DNA of 5,716 nt from Lysobacterales bacterium (GCA_027083915.1 JALWML010000230.1:13932-19647), one strand, 5' to 3'. Shown: positions 1-5,716, counted from the stretch's first letter. Notes: generated by a model from the sequence alone, not told the origin. Numbers and translations are program-made.

Positions 1-1
1 C

Positions 2-2242
2 GCCGCAGACATTACCTATGGAACCAATAACGAATACGGTTTTGATTATTTGCGCGATAATATGGCGTTTTCACTGGAAGAAAAGGTTCAGAGAGAACCT
101 AATTTTGCCATTATTGATGAGGTTGATTCTATCCTCATTGATGAAGCACGTACACCGTTAATTATTTCTGGACAAACTGATGACTCACCAGAACTTTATC
201 ACCGCATTAATCGCCTAACACCAAGCCTTGTTGCTTCAACTCAAGAAGCATCAGATGTTGAAGGTGGTATGGCAGCCTTAATGGCACAAAAAGAAGAGGG
301 TGCAAAAGAACCTGACGGCGATTTTACAATTGATGAAAAGGGTAAACAAATTCACTTAACCGAAAGAGGTATGGAGAAGGTTGAGGAGTTGTGTAAGAAG
401 GATGGATTGATTGACGAAGGAGAGTCTTTGTATGATTCCAAACATTTACAATTAATGCACCACATTAATGCGGCGTTACGTGCACAGCACCTTTACCAAA
501 AAGATGTAGATTATATTGTTGATAATGGCGAGGTTGTTATTGTTGATGAATTTACAGGACGAACACTTTCTGGTCGTCGTTGGGGCGATGGTCTGCACCA
601 AGCTGTTGAAGCTAAAGAAGGCTTGGTGGTACAAAAAGAAAACCAAACACTAGCATCAGTTACTTTTCAAAATTATTTCAGATTGTACCCAACACTATCG
701 GGTATGACAGGTACTGCTGATACAGAAGCTTATGAATTTCATACCATTTATGGTTTAGAGGTTGTTGTTATTCCGACTCACAAGCCTATGCAACGCGATG
801 ATCAAGGGGACTTAGTCTTTTTGACTATGGATGGTAAGTTTAAGGCTATCATTGAAGATATAAAAGAATGCTATGAGAAAAAACAACCCGTTTTGGTTGG
901 GACAGCATCCATTGAAGTATCCGAACTCATCTCTCAACAACTCAAAAATGCTAAAATTCCACACAATGTATTAAATGCAAAACAACATGAAAAAGAAGCG
1001 CTTATTGTAGCCACAGCAGGTAAACCTGGTTCAATTACCATTGCAACCAATATGGCAGGTCGTGGTACGGATATTGTGCTTGGTGGTAATTTAGAAATAG
1101 AATTAGCCAATCTAGGTGAAGAGATTTCTGAAGAAAAAAAACAAGCTGCACGTGATAACTGGCAATCAGTGCATGAACAAGTTATTGCTAATGGTGGTTT
1201 GCGAATTATTGGTACAGAACGTCACGAATCTAGACGTATTGATAACCAGTTACGTGGTCGAGCTGGTCGTCAAGGTGATCCAGGTTCATCGCGATTTTAT
1301 ATTTCTTTAGAAGATAACCTCATGCGAATTTTTGGAGGTAATATTGCCCAAACTATGCGTAAATTTGGTATGGGCGAAGATGAAGCTATTGAACATAAAT
1401 GGATTTCCCGCACTATTGAAGGTGCACAACGAAAAGTTGAATCGCATAACTTTGATATTCGGAAAAGTTTACTTGAGTATGATGATGTAGCCAATGACCA
1501 ACGATTGGTCATTTATCAACAGCGCATAGATTTACTCGAGTCTGAAGATATTAAAGATTTTATTATCGCTATACGAGAAGAAGTTTTTGACGAGATGATT
1601 CATCAATATATTCCAGTTGAAAGCGTTGAAGAACAATGGCAAATAGCTGAATTGGAACAAGCACTTCGTTCTGACTATGGTATTGATTTAAATATTCAAC
1701 ATTGGTTAGATTCAAATGAAAATATGGATGAAGATGAATTAGTTGAAAAAATTCATAAAAACATTGAACGTTTTTTCCGAGAAAAAGAAGCATTGACGGG
1801 TTCAGAAACTATGCGTCAATTTGAAAAAGCGGTTTATTTAAATGTTCTTGATCAACTCTGGAAAGAACACTTGTTGGCAATGGATCATTTGCGTCAAGGT
1901 ATTGGTTTACGTGGTTACGCCCAGAAACAACCTATTCAAGAATACAAAAAAGAATCTTTTGAATTGTTTACTTCACTATTGGATAGAATTCGAGTGGAAG
2001 TTACAAAAATTATAGCACGAGTTAAGATTCAACAAGATGATGTTGAAGAAATGGAACACCATGAACAACAGCAGATGGAATACCAGCATCAAAAAGCACA
2101 AAATGCAACACAACCACAGCCACCAAAAGAAGCTGCGCAAGTAGAAACATATGTTAGAGAAGGCAAAAAAGTGGGTAGAAATGAGGCATGTCCTTGTGGC
2201 TCAGGGAAAAAATACAAACAATGCCACGGCAAATTGGTATAA
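2..2242 (+). CDS. secA: Protein translocase subunit SecA, 5'-truncated by window edge
   Basis: SecA is the cytosolic/peripheral ATPase that pushes preproteins through SecYEG. The frame is open from base 2 and gives 746 visible residues. Visible landmarks are Walker B DEVD at residues 39-42, the preprotein cross-linking domain after it, GMTGTADTEA from residue 234, motif V (ATNMAGRGTDIVLGG, about 347-362), motif VI QLRGRAGRQGD at 416-426, and a C-terminal SecC zinc motif CPC-x8-CH at 730-742. Aligning DEVD with E. coli D209 suggests about 170 residues, including Walker A, are missing to the left. Total length would then be near 916 against 901 in E. coli. The difference matches an insertion of about 15 residues in the cross-linking domain (around 248-313). 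The ttg at 50 encodes an internal Leu and is not a start. The linker before the zinc motif is rich in Gln, His and Glu. Identification is certain; upstream regulation (for example a secM) is outside the window. Confidence 0.98.
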   Translation, partial: AADITYGTNNEYGFDYLRDNMAFSLEEKVQREPNFAIIDEVDSILIDEARTPLIISGQTDDSPELYHRINRLTPSLVASTQEASDVEGGMAALMAQKEEGAKEPDGDFTIDEKGKQIHLTERGMEKVEELCKKDGLIDEGESLYDSKHLQLMHHINAALRAQHLYQKDVDYIVDNGEVVIVDEFTGRTLSGRRWGDGLHQAVEAKEGLVVQKENQTLASVTFQNYFRLYPTLSGMTGTADTEAYEFHTIYGLEVVVIPTHKPMQRDDQGDLVFLTMDGKFKAIIEDIKECYEKKQPVLVGTASIEVSELISQQLKNAKIPHNVLNAKQHEKEALIVATAGKPGSITIATNMAGRGTDIVLGGNLEIELANLGEEISEEKKQAARDNWQSVHEQVIANGGLRIIGTERHESRRIDNQLRGRAGRQGDPGSSRFYISLEDNLMRIFGGNIAQTMRKFGMGEDEAIEHKWISRTIEGAQRKVESHNFDIRKSLLEYDDVANDQRLVIYQQRIDLLESEDIKDFIIAIREEVFDEMIHQYIPVESVEEQWQIAELEQALRSDYGIDLNIQHWLDSNENMDEDELVEKIHKNIERFFREKEALTGSETMRQFEKAVYLNVLDQLWKEHLLAMDHLRQGIGLRGYAQKQPIQEYKKESFELFTSLLDRIRVEVTKIIARVKIQQDDVEEMEHHEQQQMEYQHQKAQNATQPQPPKEAAQVETYVREGKKVGRNEACPCGSGKKYKQCHGKLV

Positions 2243-2646
2243 CAAAAGTTGAACCACTAAATGTTGTTGCCTTGGTGTTAGAAAACCACCAAGGCGAAAT
2301 ATTGGTTGCTAAACGTGCGGAGCATAAGCACCTTGGTGGCATGTGGGAATTTCCTGGTGGCAAGGTTGAGCAAGGCGAAACGCAACTAGATGCTCTAATT
2401 CGAGAGACTAAAGAAGAAATCGATTTTGATTTACCAACAGCCACACCGTTAATAACCACCACACACCATTACCCAGAGATGGTTCTTACTTTGGATGTTT
2501 GGTATTACAAAGCTAAAAAACCCCAAGTCCGGGCTAATGAAGGACAGCCTCTTAAGTGGATTAAACGTTCAGAATTAAGTAACCTCGGAATGCCTGATGC
2601 CGATTTACCCACAATCAAAGCGATTCAAAACCTTATTTCTTCCTAG
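2221..2646 (+). CDS. mutT: MutT/NudG-like Nudix hydrolase (probable 8-oxo-dGTP diphosphatase)
   Basis: A 141-residue stand-alone Nudix protein, about the size of E. coli MutT (129). It should hydrolyse oxidised or non-canonical (d)NTPs to monophosphates in the cytosol and so prevent A:T to C:G mutations. The Nudix box runs from G47 to F69 with E53, R61, E62, E65 and E66 in place. It is preceded by HLGGMWEFPGG, typical of MutT/NudG. Two box positions deviate: T63 where a hydrophobic residue is usual and D68 where Gly is usual. Near the C-terminus, MPDADLP carries Asp (D128) where E. coli MutT has the base-reading Asn119; NudG has a similar PADIP. Substrate choice is therefore less sure than the family. 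I chose ATG 2221 because an earlier ATG (2188) only adds 11 residues encoded across the secA zinc-motif codons. It overlaps secA by 22 nt, and an AGGGA at 2203-2207 sits 13 nt upstream, rather far. The secA-mutT order matches E. coli. Confidence 0.9.
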   Translation: MPRQIGITKVEPLNVVALVLENHQGEILVAKRAEHKHLGGMWEFPGGKVEQGETQLDALIRETKEEIDFDLPTATPLITTTHHYPEMVLTLDVWYYKAKKPQVRANEGQPLKWIKRSELSNLGMPDADLPTIKAIQNLISS

Positions 2647-3529
2647 CTCTAGGATGTGCTTTGTCGTACACTTTTGCTAGATGTTGAAAGTTAAGATGGG
2701 TGTAAATTTGTGTGGTTGAAATATCGGCATGGCCAAGCATCTCTTGCACGGCTCGCAAATCCTCGCTTGATTCCAGTACATGCGAAGCAAACGAGTGACG
2801 CAATAAGTGAGGATACACACGTTCCCATAAACCTTGTCTTAGCGACCAATATTTAATGCGTTGTTGAATACTTCTTGGCTTTAATTGCGAACTTCTTTTA
2901 GAGATAAAAACATAAGCTAATTGTTCAACGTCCCAAATTTTTGCAATAGATTGCCATTGTTTGAGGGCAATTAAAGCTTGCCGCCCAACGGGAATCACTC
3001 TTTGTTTGTTGCCTTTGCCTAGAACAGTTATTAGGGCTTGTTCAAAATCTAAGTTATCCCAATGCAAGTTTGATAACTCACTTAAGCGAAGACCTGATGA
3101 ATAAAATAGTTCAATAATGGCTTTATCACGTATAGCAATCTCAGATTCAAGTGGTATATTAACAAGTCGAGAAACTGTATCAACATCTAGTACCTCGGGC
3201 AATTTGTTGTGAACTTTGGGGGTAATGACCAAAGCGGCAGGGTTGCTTTTTATGCCTTTGTTATCGACAATATAATCAAACAAATTTTTTATTGAACTGC
3301 GATAGCGGGCGAGAGATTTGGGGCTAATATTATTGTTGTATTGAGATACTAAAAACTCACTTATGAGTTCTTCATTGATATGTCTAACCTCGAGATGTGG
3401 ATTAAGAAGTTGCTTAAATGCTATAAAAGCATCCAAATCTCGCTGGTAAGCTTTTAAGGTTAATGCCGCTAAGTTTTTTTGATTCTTACAAAAGTCTAAA
3501 TAATCATTTTTCCATGCTTCAAGATTCAT
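2633..3529 (-). CDS. xerC: Site-specific tyrosine recombinase XerC
   Basis: XerC acts with XerD at dif to resolve chromosome dimers during FtsK-driven segregation. From ATG 3529 the protein is 298 residues, the same length as E. coli XerC. An N-terminal SAM-like core-binding domain (about 1-90) is followed by the catalytic domain. Catalytic residues are visible at R148 (GLRLSEL), K172 (GKGNKQR), H241 and R244 (HLLRHSFASH), H267 (LGHADISTTQ) and nucleophile Y276 (QIYTH). The ending FQHLAKVYDKAHPRA is a XerC rather than XerD signature, and the dapF-DUF484-xerC context agrees. The frame can be extended to a TTG at 3556, but the ATG gives the family length. It overlaps the DUF484 gene by 11 nt. 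There is no clear Shine-Dalgarno sequence, so translation probably depends on coupling. The 3' end overlaps mutT by 14 nt tail to tail. No dif-like site is visible in the window. Confidence 0.96.
   Translation of the reverse strand: MNLEAWKNDYLDFCKNQKNLAALTLKAYQRDLDAFIAFKQLLNPHLEVRHINEELISEFLVSQYNNNISPKSLARYRSSIKNLFDYIVDNKGIKSNPAALVITPKVHNKLPEVLDVDTVSRLVNIPLESEIAIRDKAIIELFYSSGLRLSELSNLHWDNLDFEQALITVLGKGNKQRVIPVGRQALIALKQWQSIAKIWDVEQLAYVFISKRSSQLKPRSIQQRIKYWSLRQGLWERVYPHLLRHSFASHVLESSEDLRAVQEMLGHADISTTQIYTHLNFQHLAKVYDKAHPRARKK
2641..2654. repeat. Short inverted repeat at the mutT/xerC convergence
   Basis: TCCTAG-CT-CTAGGA is a perfect 6-nt inverted repeat lying across the mutT stop codon and the last codons of xerC. 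It contains CTAG twice. The 2-nt centre makes a long stem unlikely, and neither strand has a U-run after it, so I do not call it a terminator. Confidence 0.3.
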
Positions 3530-4235
3530 TGTTCTGTTTTTTAGTGGAATGAACAAAACTAAATTTCTTACTAAATTTTCGATTTAAAATTTCACTTAAG
3601 CGTGCGAGCAAATCAGTTGACATGTCTGGATTGAAGCGACTTTCATCAAAACTGGCAAATACCAATAAGCCTTTTTGTGCATTTTTACCAATTGGTAGCA
3701 TGACGCTTGAGCCAATTTTTTCTGCTTGTTTTCCAAAGATGAATTGTAATTTTGATTTTTTTAAACGGCCGCAAATGGGCTTTCCAGTAGTAATAAATTC
3801 TTGAAATATTTGAGAAAAATCTGACTCATCCTCAGCAGATAAGCTTTTGACAACCGATGAAGATTCTAGACCTTCATAGCTAGGTACAACAATTTTAAAT
3901 AAATCAGAGTCAAAAGAATGTTTCACAAATCGTGCAAAGTGTTTAGTTACATTGGCAATATGTGATATTTGACACAATTGTAAGGTCAGTTCAAAAACTT
4001 GAGACATGGTTTTTTCATTTTCTTCAGCGTATCCAATTAATTGACTTAACTTATTTTTTAGTTGGCTGTTTCTTTCTTTTAATACATTGACCTGATGATT
4101 AATCAAACTGGTGACTTTACCATTTTTATTATTTACTTTTAAAGCTTCCAACTGTTCAGGATGACGAATAAAGAAATCTTTGTTTTGTGTTAAATAATGA
4201 ATTATGTCTGAGTCTGATAAGTGTTTTTCGCTCAT
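3519..4235 (-). CDS. DUF484 family protein (YigA-like, GAF-type fold)
   Basis: A 238-residue cytosolic protein of the DUF484 family, which commonly sits between dapF and xerC in gammaproteobacteria; its function is not established. The N-terminal part shows the family pattern: a short helix (DIIHYLTQNKDFFIRHPEQL, residues 10-29), then K/N-GKVTSL-NHQ-VLKER. A charged stretch at about 45-75 is likely helical or coiled coil. The rest (about 80-225) resembles the GAF-like domain of the family, with a strand-rich SSVMLPIG...KGLLVFASFDESRF segment. The C-terminal tail is Lys/Asn/Ser-rich. ATG 4235 overlaps the dapF stop as ATGA, and GGAG on the minus strand (4249-4246) lies 10 nt upstream. The chained overlap with dapF and xerC implies one transcript. 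The family assignment rests on both sequence pattern and synteny; any ligand of the GAF-like domain is unknown. Confidence 0.85.
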   Translation of the reverse strand: MSEKHLSDSDIIHYLTQNKDFFIRHPEQLEALKVNNKNGKVTSLINHQVNVLKERNSQLKNKLSQLIGYAEENEKTMSQVFELTLQLCQISHIANVTKHFARFVKHSFDSDLFKIVVPSYEGLESSSVVKSLSAEDESDFSQIFQEFITTGKPICGRLKKSKLQFIFGKQAEKIGSSVMLPIGKNAQKGLLVFASFDESRFNPDMSTDLLARLSEILNRKFSKKFSFVHSTKKQNNES

Positions 4236-5008
4236 AAAATGATTTCTCCAGTAAATACCTGTTGTGCCGGACCTGTTAAATAAATTATATTTTTTTCTTG
4301 ATTATATTCTACCATTAATTCCCCACCAGGCAATACTACTGTTACTTTTGTATTCAATTCACCAGCTTGAATTAATGCATAAGCTGCTGCACATGCGCCA
4401 CTACCGCAGGCCTGTGTTTCACCTGTCCCTCTTTCATGAACTCTTATATTGATTTTATTCGGTGATAAAATCTGTACAATTTCAAAATTTATTCCTTTTG
4501 GGTATTGATTTGTATAAACTTTATTCATACTCTCCAAATCACAAGCCTTGACGTCATTTACACAAGTAACTAAATGAGGGTTGCCAAAGTTAAGTTCGAA
4601 ACATCTTTGTTTATTGATCTCTTTTGGTAGGCAAGATTTCATGCTTCCCATATTAACTTTTACTTGCTTGTTTGGTAAAATTTCAGAACTAACTATACCA
4701 GCCATACCAGAAAGTCGAAAGGATGTTTGATTAGGGTTTTTTTGATGTAAATAAAGACTTAAGCATCGTTGTCCATTTCCACATTGTTCTGCTTGTGAAC
4801 CATCGGGATTAAAAAATTGATAAGTTGCATCACACCCATCTTCATTTGTTTGAGACAATAGCAATAATTGATCAAAACCAATTCCCGTATGTCGATTACT
4901 TAAATTTATTATATCTTTGGTAGATAATTTTATACCTAATAATCGATTGTCAATTAAAACAAAATCATTGCCAATTCCATGCATTTTTGTAAAGGCAATT
5001 CTTGTCAT
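4232..5008 (-). CDS. dapF: Diaminopimelate epimerase
   Basis: DapF converts LL- to meso-diaminopimelate, the precursor of lysine and of the peptidoglycan cross-link, by a cofactor-independent two-cysteine mechanism in the cytosol. The protein is 258 residues (E. coli 274). Both catalytic cysteines are present: C76 in AEQCGNGQRC and C201 in TQACGSGACAA. Substrate-binding motifs are also visible: GNDFVLID near the N-terminus, FNPDGS (66-71), FGNPHLV (141-147), GINFE (172-176) and ERGTGET (192-198). The start ATG overlaps the lptM stop as ATGA (5008-5005), and the stop overlaps the DUF484 start as ATGA (4235-4232). No obvious Shine-Dalgarno precedes the ATG, so reinitiation after lptM is likely. 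The enzyme looks intact. Confidence 0.97.
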   Translation of the reverse strand: MTRIAFTKMHGIGNDFVLIDNRLLGIKLSTKDIINLSNRHTGIGFDQLLLLSQTNEDGCDATYQFFNPDGSQAEQCGNGQRCLSLYLHQKNPNQTSFRLSGMAGIVSSEILPNKQVKVNMGSMKSCLPKEINKQRCFELNFGNPHLVTCVNDVKACDLESMNKVYTNQYPKGINFEIVQILSPNKINIRVHERGTGETQACGSGACAAAYALIQAGELNTKVTVVLPGGELMVEYNQEKNIIYLTGPAQQVFTGEIIL

Positions 5009-5142
5009 TTTGTGTCAGTGTTTTCTTGAGTTTGTTTAGTGTTGCCTTCATCTTTTGGGTGGTATAAGTCTCCTTTATTGCCACAAGAGGAGGCTAAAAA
5101 GATGAGGAGTGAAATTAATATAATTCGTTTCATTGAATTCAT
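5005..5142 (-). CDS. lptM: Small lipoprotein LptM (YifL family)
   Basis: A short reading frame of 45 residues from ATG 5142, or 42 from the second in-frame ATG at 5133. It begins with a lipoprotein signal peptide, MKRIILISLLIFLASSC in the shorter form, with a lipobox-like ASSC preceded by Leu. The mature part starts CGNKGDLYHPKDEGN, close to CGLKGPLYFP of E. coli LptM, and ends in a polar Thr/Gln/Asn/Lys tail. LptM is an outer-membrane lipoprotein reported to bind LptD/LptE and help LPS-translocon maturation. In E. coli the gene also lies directly before dapF, and here its TGA overlaps the dapF ATG. The Ala at -3 and the Asp in place of Pro in KGPLY are mild departures. Neither start has a clear ribosome binding site. 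The lipoprotein call and synteny are strong; the start choice is open. Confidence 0.87.
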   Translation of the reverse strand: MNSMKRIILISLLIFLASSCGNKGDLYHPKDEGNTKQTQENTDTK

Positions 5143-5169
5143 AAAACTGTTAAGGTTGTGAATTATGAG

Positions 5170-5198
5170 AAAATAACACCATTACTTCAATTTATCAA
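5170..5198 (-). promoter_or_regulatory. Candidate sigma-70 promoter for lptM-dapF-DUF484-xerC
   Basis: On the minus strand, TTGATA (5198-5193; five of six matches to TTGACA) is followed after exactly 17 nt by TATTTT (5175-5170; four of six). A TG dinucleotide at 5178-5177, one base before the -10, makes an extended -10. Transcription would start near 5163, leaving a leader of about 20 nt before ATG 5142. No other gap in the cluster is large enough for a promoter outside coding sequence. This is pattern matching in AT-rich DNA, so it is plausible but unproven. Confidence 0.5.
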
Positions 5199-5227
5199 TC
5201 ATGAAATGTTTTAATATTGCAATAAGT

Positions 5228-5243
5228 GAATTAAAATTAATTC
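5228..5243. repeat. Inverted repeat GAATTA-AAAT-TAATTC
   Basis: Perfect 6-nt arms with a 4-nt centre lie in the divergent intergenic region. The centre is about 21.5 bp from the centre of the 5251-5263 palindrome, close to two helical turns. A dimeric regulator could bind here, but the base composition makes chance palindromes common. Confidence 0.3.
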
Positions 5244-5250
5244 TTGTCTA

Positions 5251-5263
5251 ATTATACTATAAT
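5251..5263. repeat. Perfect 13-nt palindrome ATTATA-C-TATAAT
   Basis: Six-base arms around a single C read TATAAT outward on both strands (5258-5263 plus, 5256-5251 minus). It sits 3 nt before the start codon of the plus-strand gene. It could be a back-to-back -10 element or a regulator site, or a chance product of very AT-rich DNA. Confidence 0.45.
5253..5263 (+). promoter_or_regulatory. Candidate -10 region for the exported-protein gene
   Basis: Two overlapping -10-like hexamers lie just before the ATG at 5267: TATACT (5253-5258) and a perfect TATAAT (5258-5263). TATACT has a weak -35 partner TTAAAA (5231-5236) at 16 nt and would start transcription near 5265, giving an essentially leaderless mRNA. 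TATAAT would start near 5270, inside the gene. The absence of any Shine-Dalgarno fits leaderless translation, but the -35 support is poor. Confidence 0.3.
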
Positions 5264-5266
5264 TTT

Positions 5267-5716
5267 ATGAAGTTCTTTTTGTGCTTTTATTCCATATTTA
5301 TGATGTGTTCGACTTCGGTTGCGGCTGAAGATCTTTTAGAGTTAAATGCCGAAAACTTAACCCAACTTGCTTTAAAGAACAGTTCAGATGATGTTCTGAA
5401 TGAATATGCATTTCATATTTTAAAAACTAAAAAATTTAATGAATACTACAAGTACAAAAAAGATGATAACAAGATAAAGGAGTTGATAAATAGAGAACGA
5501 CAAAGTTTAGATAAAGCCCTAGAATCAGTTGATACAAAGGCTAGGTTTTTCTATAAATTAAAGACAAGTTATCAATCCTATGATGAAAATAATTTAACTA
5601 TCAATTTAGGTAATAAATTCGCTGGTAAAAGACAATCAATTTTTCGTTCTCATGACCATATAAAAGGGCTTCCTAATTATTTTATTTTATTAATTCCTAA
5701 TTTGGATATTCAAAAT
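5267..5716 (+). CDS. Hypothetical exported protein, 3'-truncated by window edge
   Basis: The frame is open from ATG 5267 to the last base, giving 150 residues with no stop. I do not recognise the family. Residues 1-20 form a Sec signal peptide: MK, then a hydrophobic run FFLCFYSIFMMC, then STSVAA with likely cleavage VAA|ED. Cys14 is not followed by a lipoprotein context, so a soluble periplasmic or secreted product is more likely. The mature part starts acidic (EDLLELNAENL), looks helical and rich in Lys, Asn, Asp and Tyr (about 45-110), then turns to a segment with Gly and strand-like hydrophobics (LTINLGNKF, PNYFILLIPNL). GC is about 28% over 5281-5700, lower than the other genes. An in-frame TAA at 5249-5251 rules out an upstream ATG start. 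ATGs at 5300 and 5303 would destroy the signal peptide. No Shine-Dalgarno is visible. It is divergent from lptM. Confidence 0.75.
   Translation, partial: MKFFLCFYSIFMMCSTSVAAEDLLELNAENLTQLALKNSSDDVLNEYAFHILKTKKFNEYYKYKKDDNKIKELINRERQSLDKALESVDTKARFFYKLKTSYQSYDENNLTINLGNKFAGKRQSIFRSHDHIKGLPNYFILLIPNLDIQN

Larger units (their letters stand above)
5143..5266. other. AT-rich divergent intergenic region
   Basis: This 124-nt stretch is the only non-coding gap in the window. It must hold the start signals for the minus-strand lptM cluster and for the plus-strand exported-protein gene. It contains the extended -10 promoter candidate at 5198-5170, the two inverted repeats and the -10-like hexamers before 5267. 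I see no tRNA, terminator hairpin or riboswitch-like structure. Confidence 0.7.

Noticed and set aside
50..52. TTG at 50 as a secA start
   Set aside because: Conserved SecA sequence (AADITYGTNNEYGFDY) is open in frame upstream to base 2, so the gene is simply cut by the window edge.
1116..1793. Short overlapping frames inside secA on both strands
   Set aside because: They lie in alternative frames of a fully conserved SecA, have no recognisable domains and have no supporting start signals.
2641..2654. Bidirectional terminator at the mutT/xerC junction
   Set aside because: The 6-nt inverted repeat has a 2-nt centre, lacks GC richness and has no U-run on either strand.
3529..3556. TTG at 3556 as the xerC start (307 residues)
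   Set aside because: The ATG at 3529 gives 298 residues, matching E. coli XerC in length and catalytic residue numbering. The extension is only DUF484 C-terminal codons read in another frame.
3622..4452. Plus-strand short frames opposite the DUF484 gene and dapF
   Set aside because: They are antisense to well-supported coding regions and show no domain or signal of their own.
5143..5266. A dif-like site near xerC
   Set aside because: No sequence resembling the paired XerC/XerD arms around a 6-bp centre was found in this gap or elsewhere in the window.

Overview
The window reads as ordinary chromosome of a low-GC gammaproteobacterium. SecA and XerC are closest in wording to the Escherichia coli proteins I remember. 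The gene orders secA-mutT and lptM-dapF-DUF484-xerC are both typical gammaproteobacterial arrangements. GC falls from left to right: sampled stretches of secA are mostly in the high 30s to low 40s percent, with AT-rich patches, and the last gene is about 28% (hand count over 5281-5700). Low GC and compact packing would suit a marine or symbiotic sulfur-oxidiser lineage of the SUP05/Thioglobus type, but that placement is a guess.

Layout. Positions 2-2242 (+) hold the C-terminal four fifths of secA, cut by the left edge. mutT (+, 2221-2646) overlaps its 3' end. Facing them on the minus strand is a tight four-gene cluster read from right to left: a small lipoprotein gene lptM (5142-5005), dapF (5008-4232), a DUF484 gene (4235-3519) and xerC (3529-2633). 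Every junction in this cluster is an overlap of 4, 4 or 11 nt. xerC and mutT converge and overlap tail to tail by 14 nt. A 124-nt AT-rich divergent region (5143-5266) separates lptM from a plus-strand gene for a secreted protein I do not recognise, which runs off the right edge.

How the genes fit together. SecA drives preprotein export through SecYEG, and MutT cleans oxidised nucleotides. LptM helps LptD/LptE outer-membrane assembly, DapF makes meso-diaminopimelate for lysine and peptidoglycan, and XerC resolves chromosome dimers. The minus cluster looks like one translationally coupled operon with a plausible sigma-70 promoter at 5198-5170. The two clusters lie far apart in E. coli and here meet end to end.

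I see no mobile element, CRISPR array, rRNA or tRNA, and no convincing new multi-gene system. The points most worth a second look are the short lptM gene, the unknown exported protein, the palindromic double -10 element in front of it, and the Nudix-box and base-recognition substitutions in MutT.
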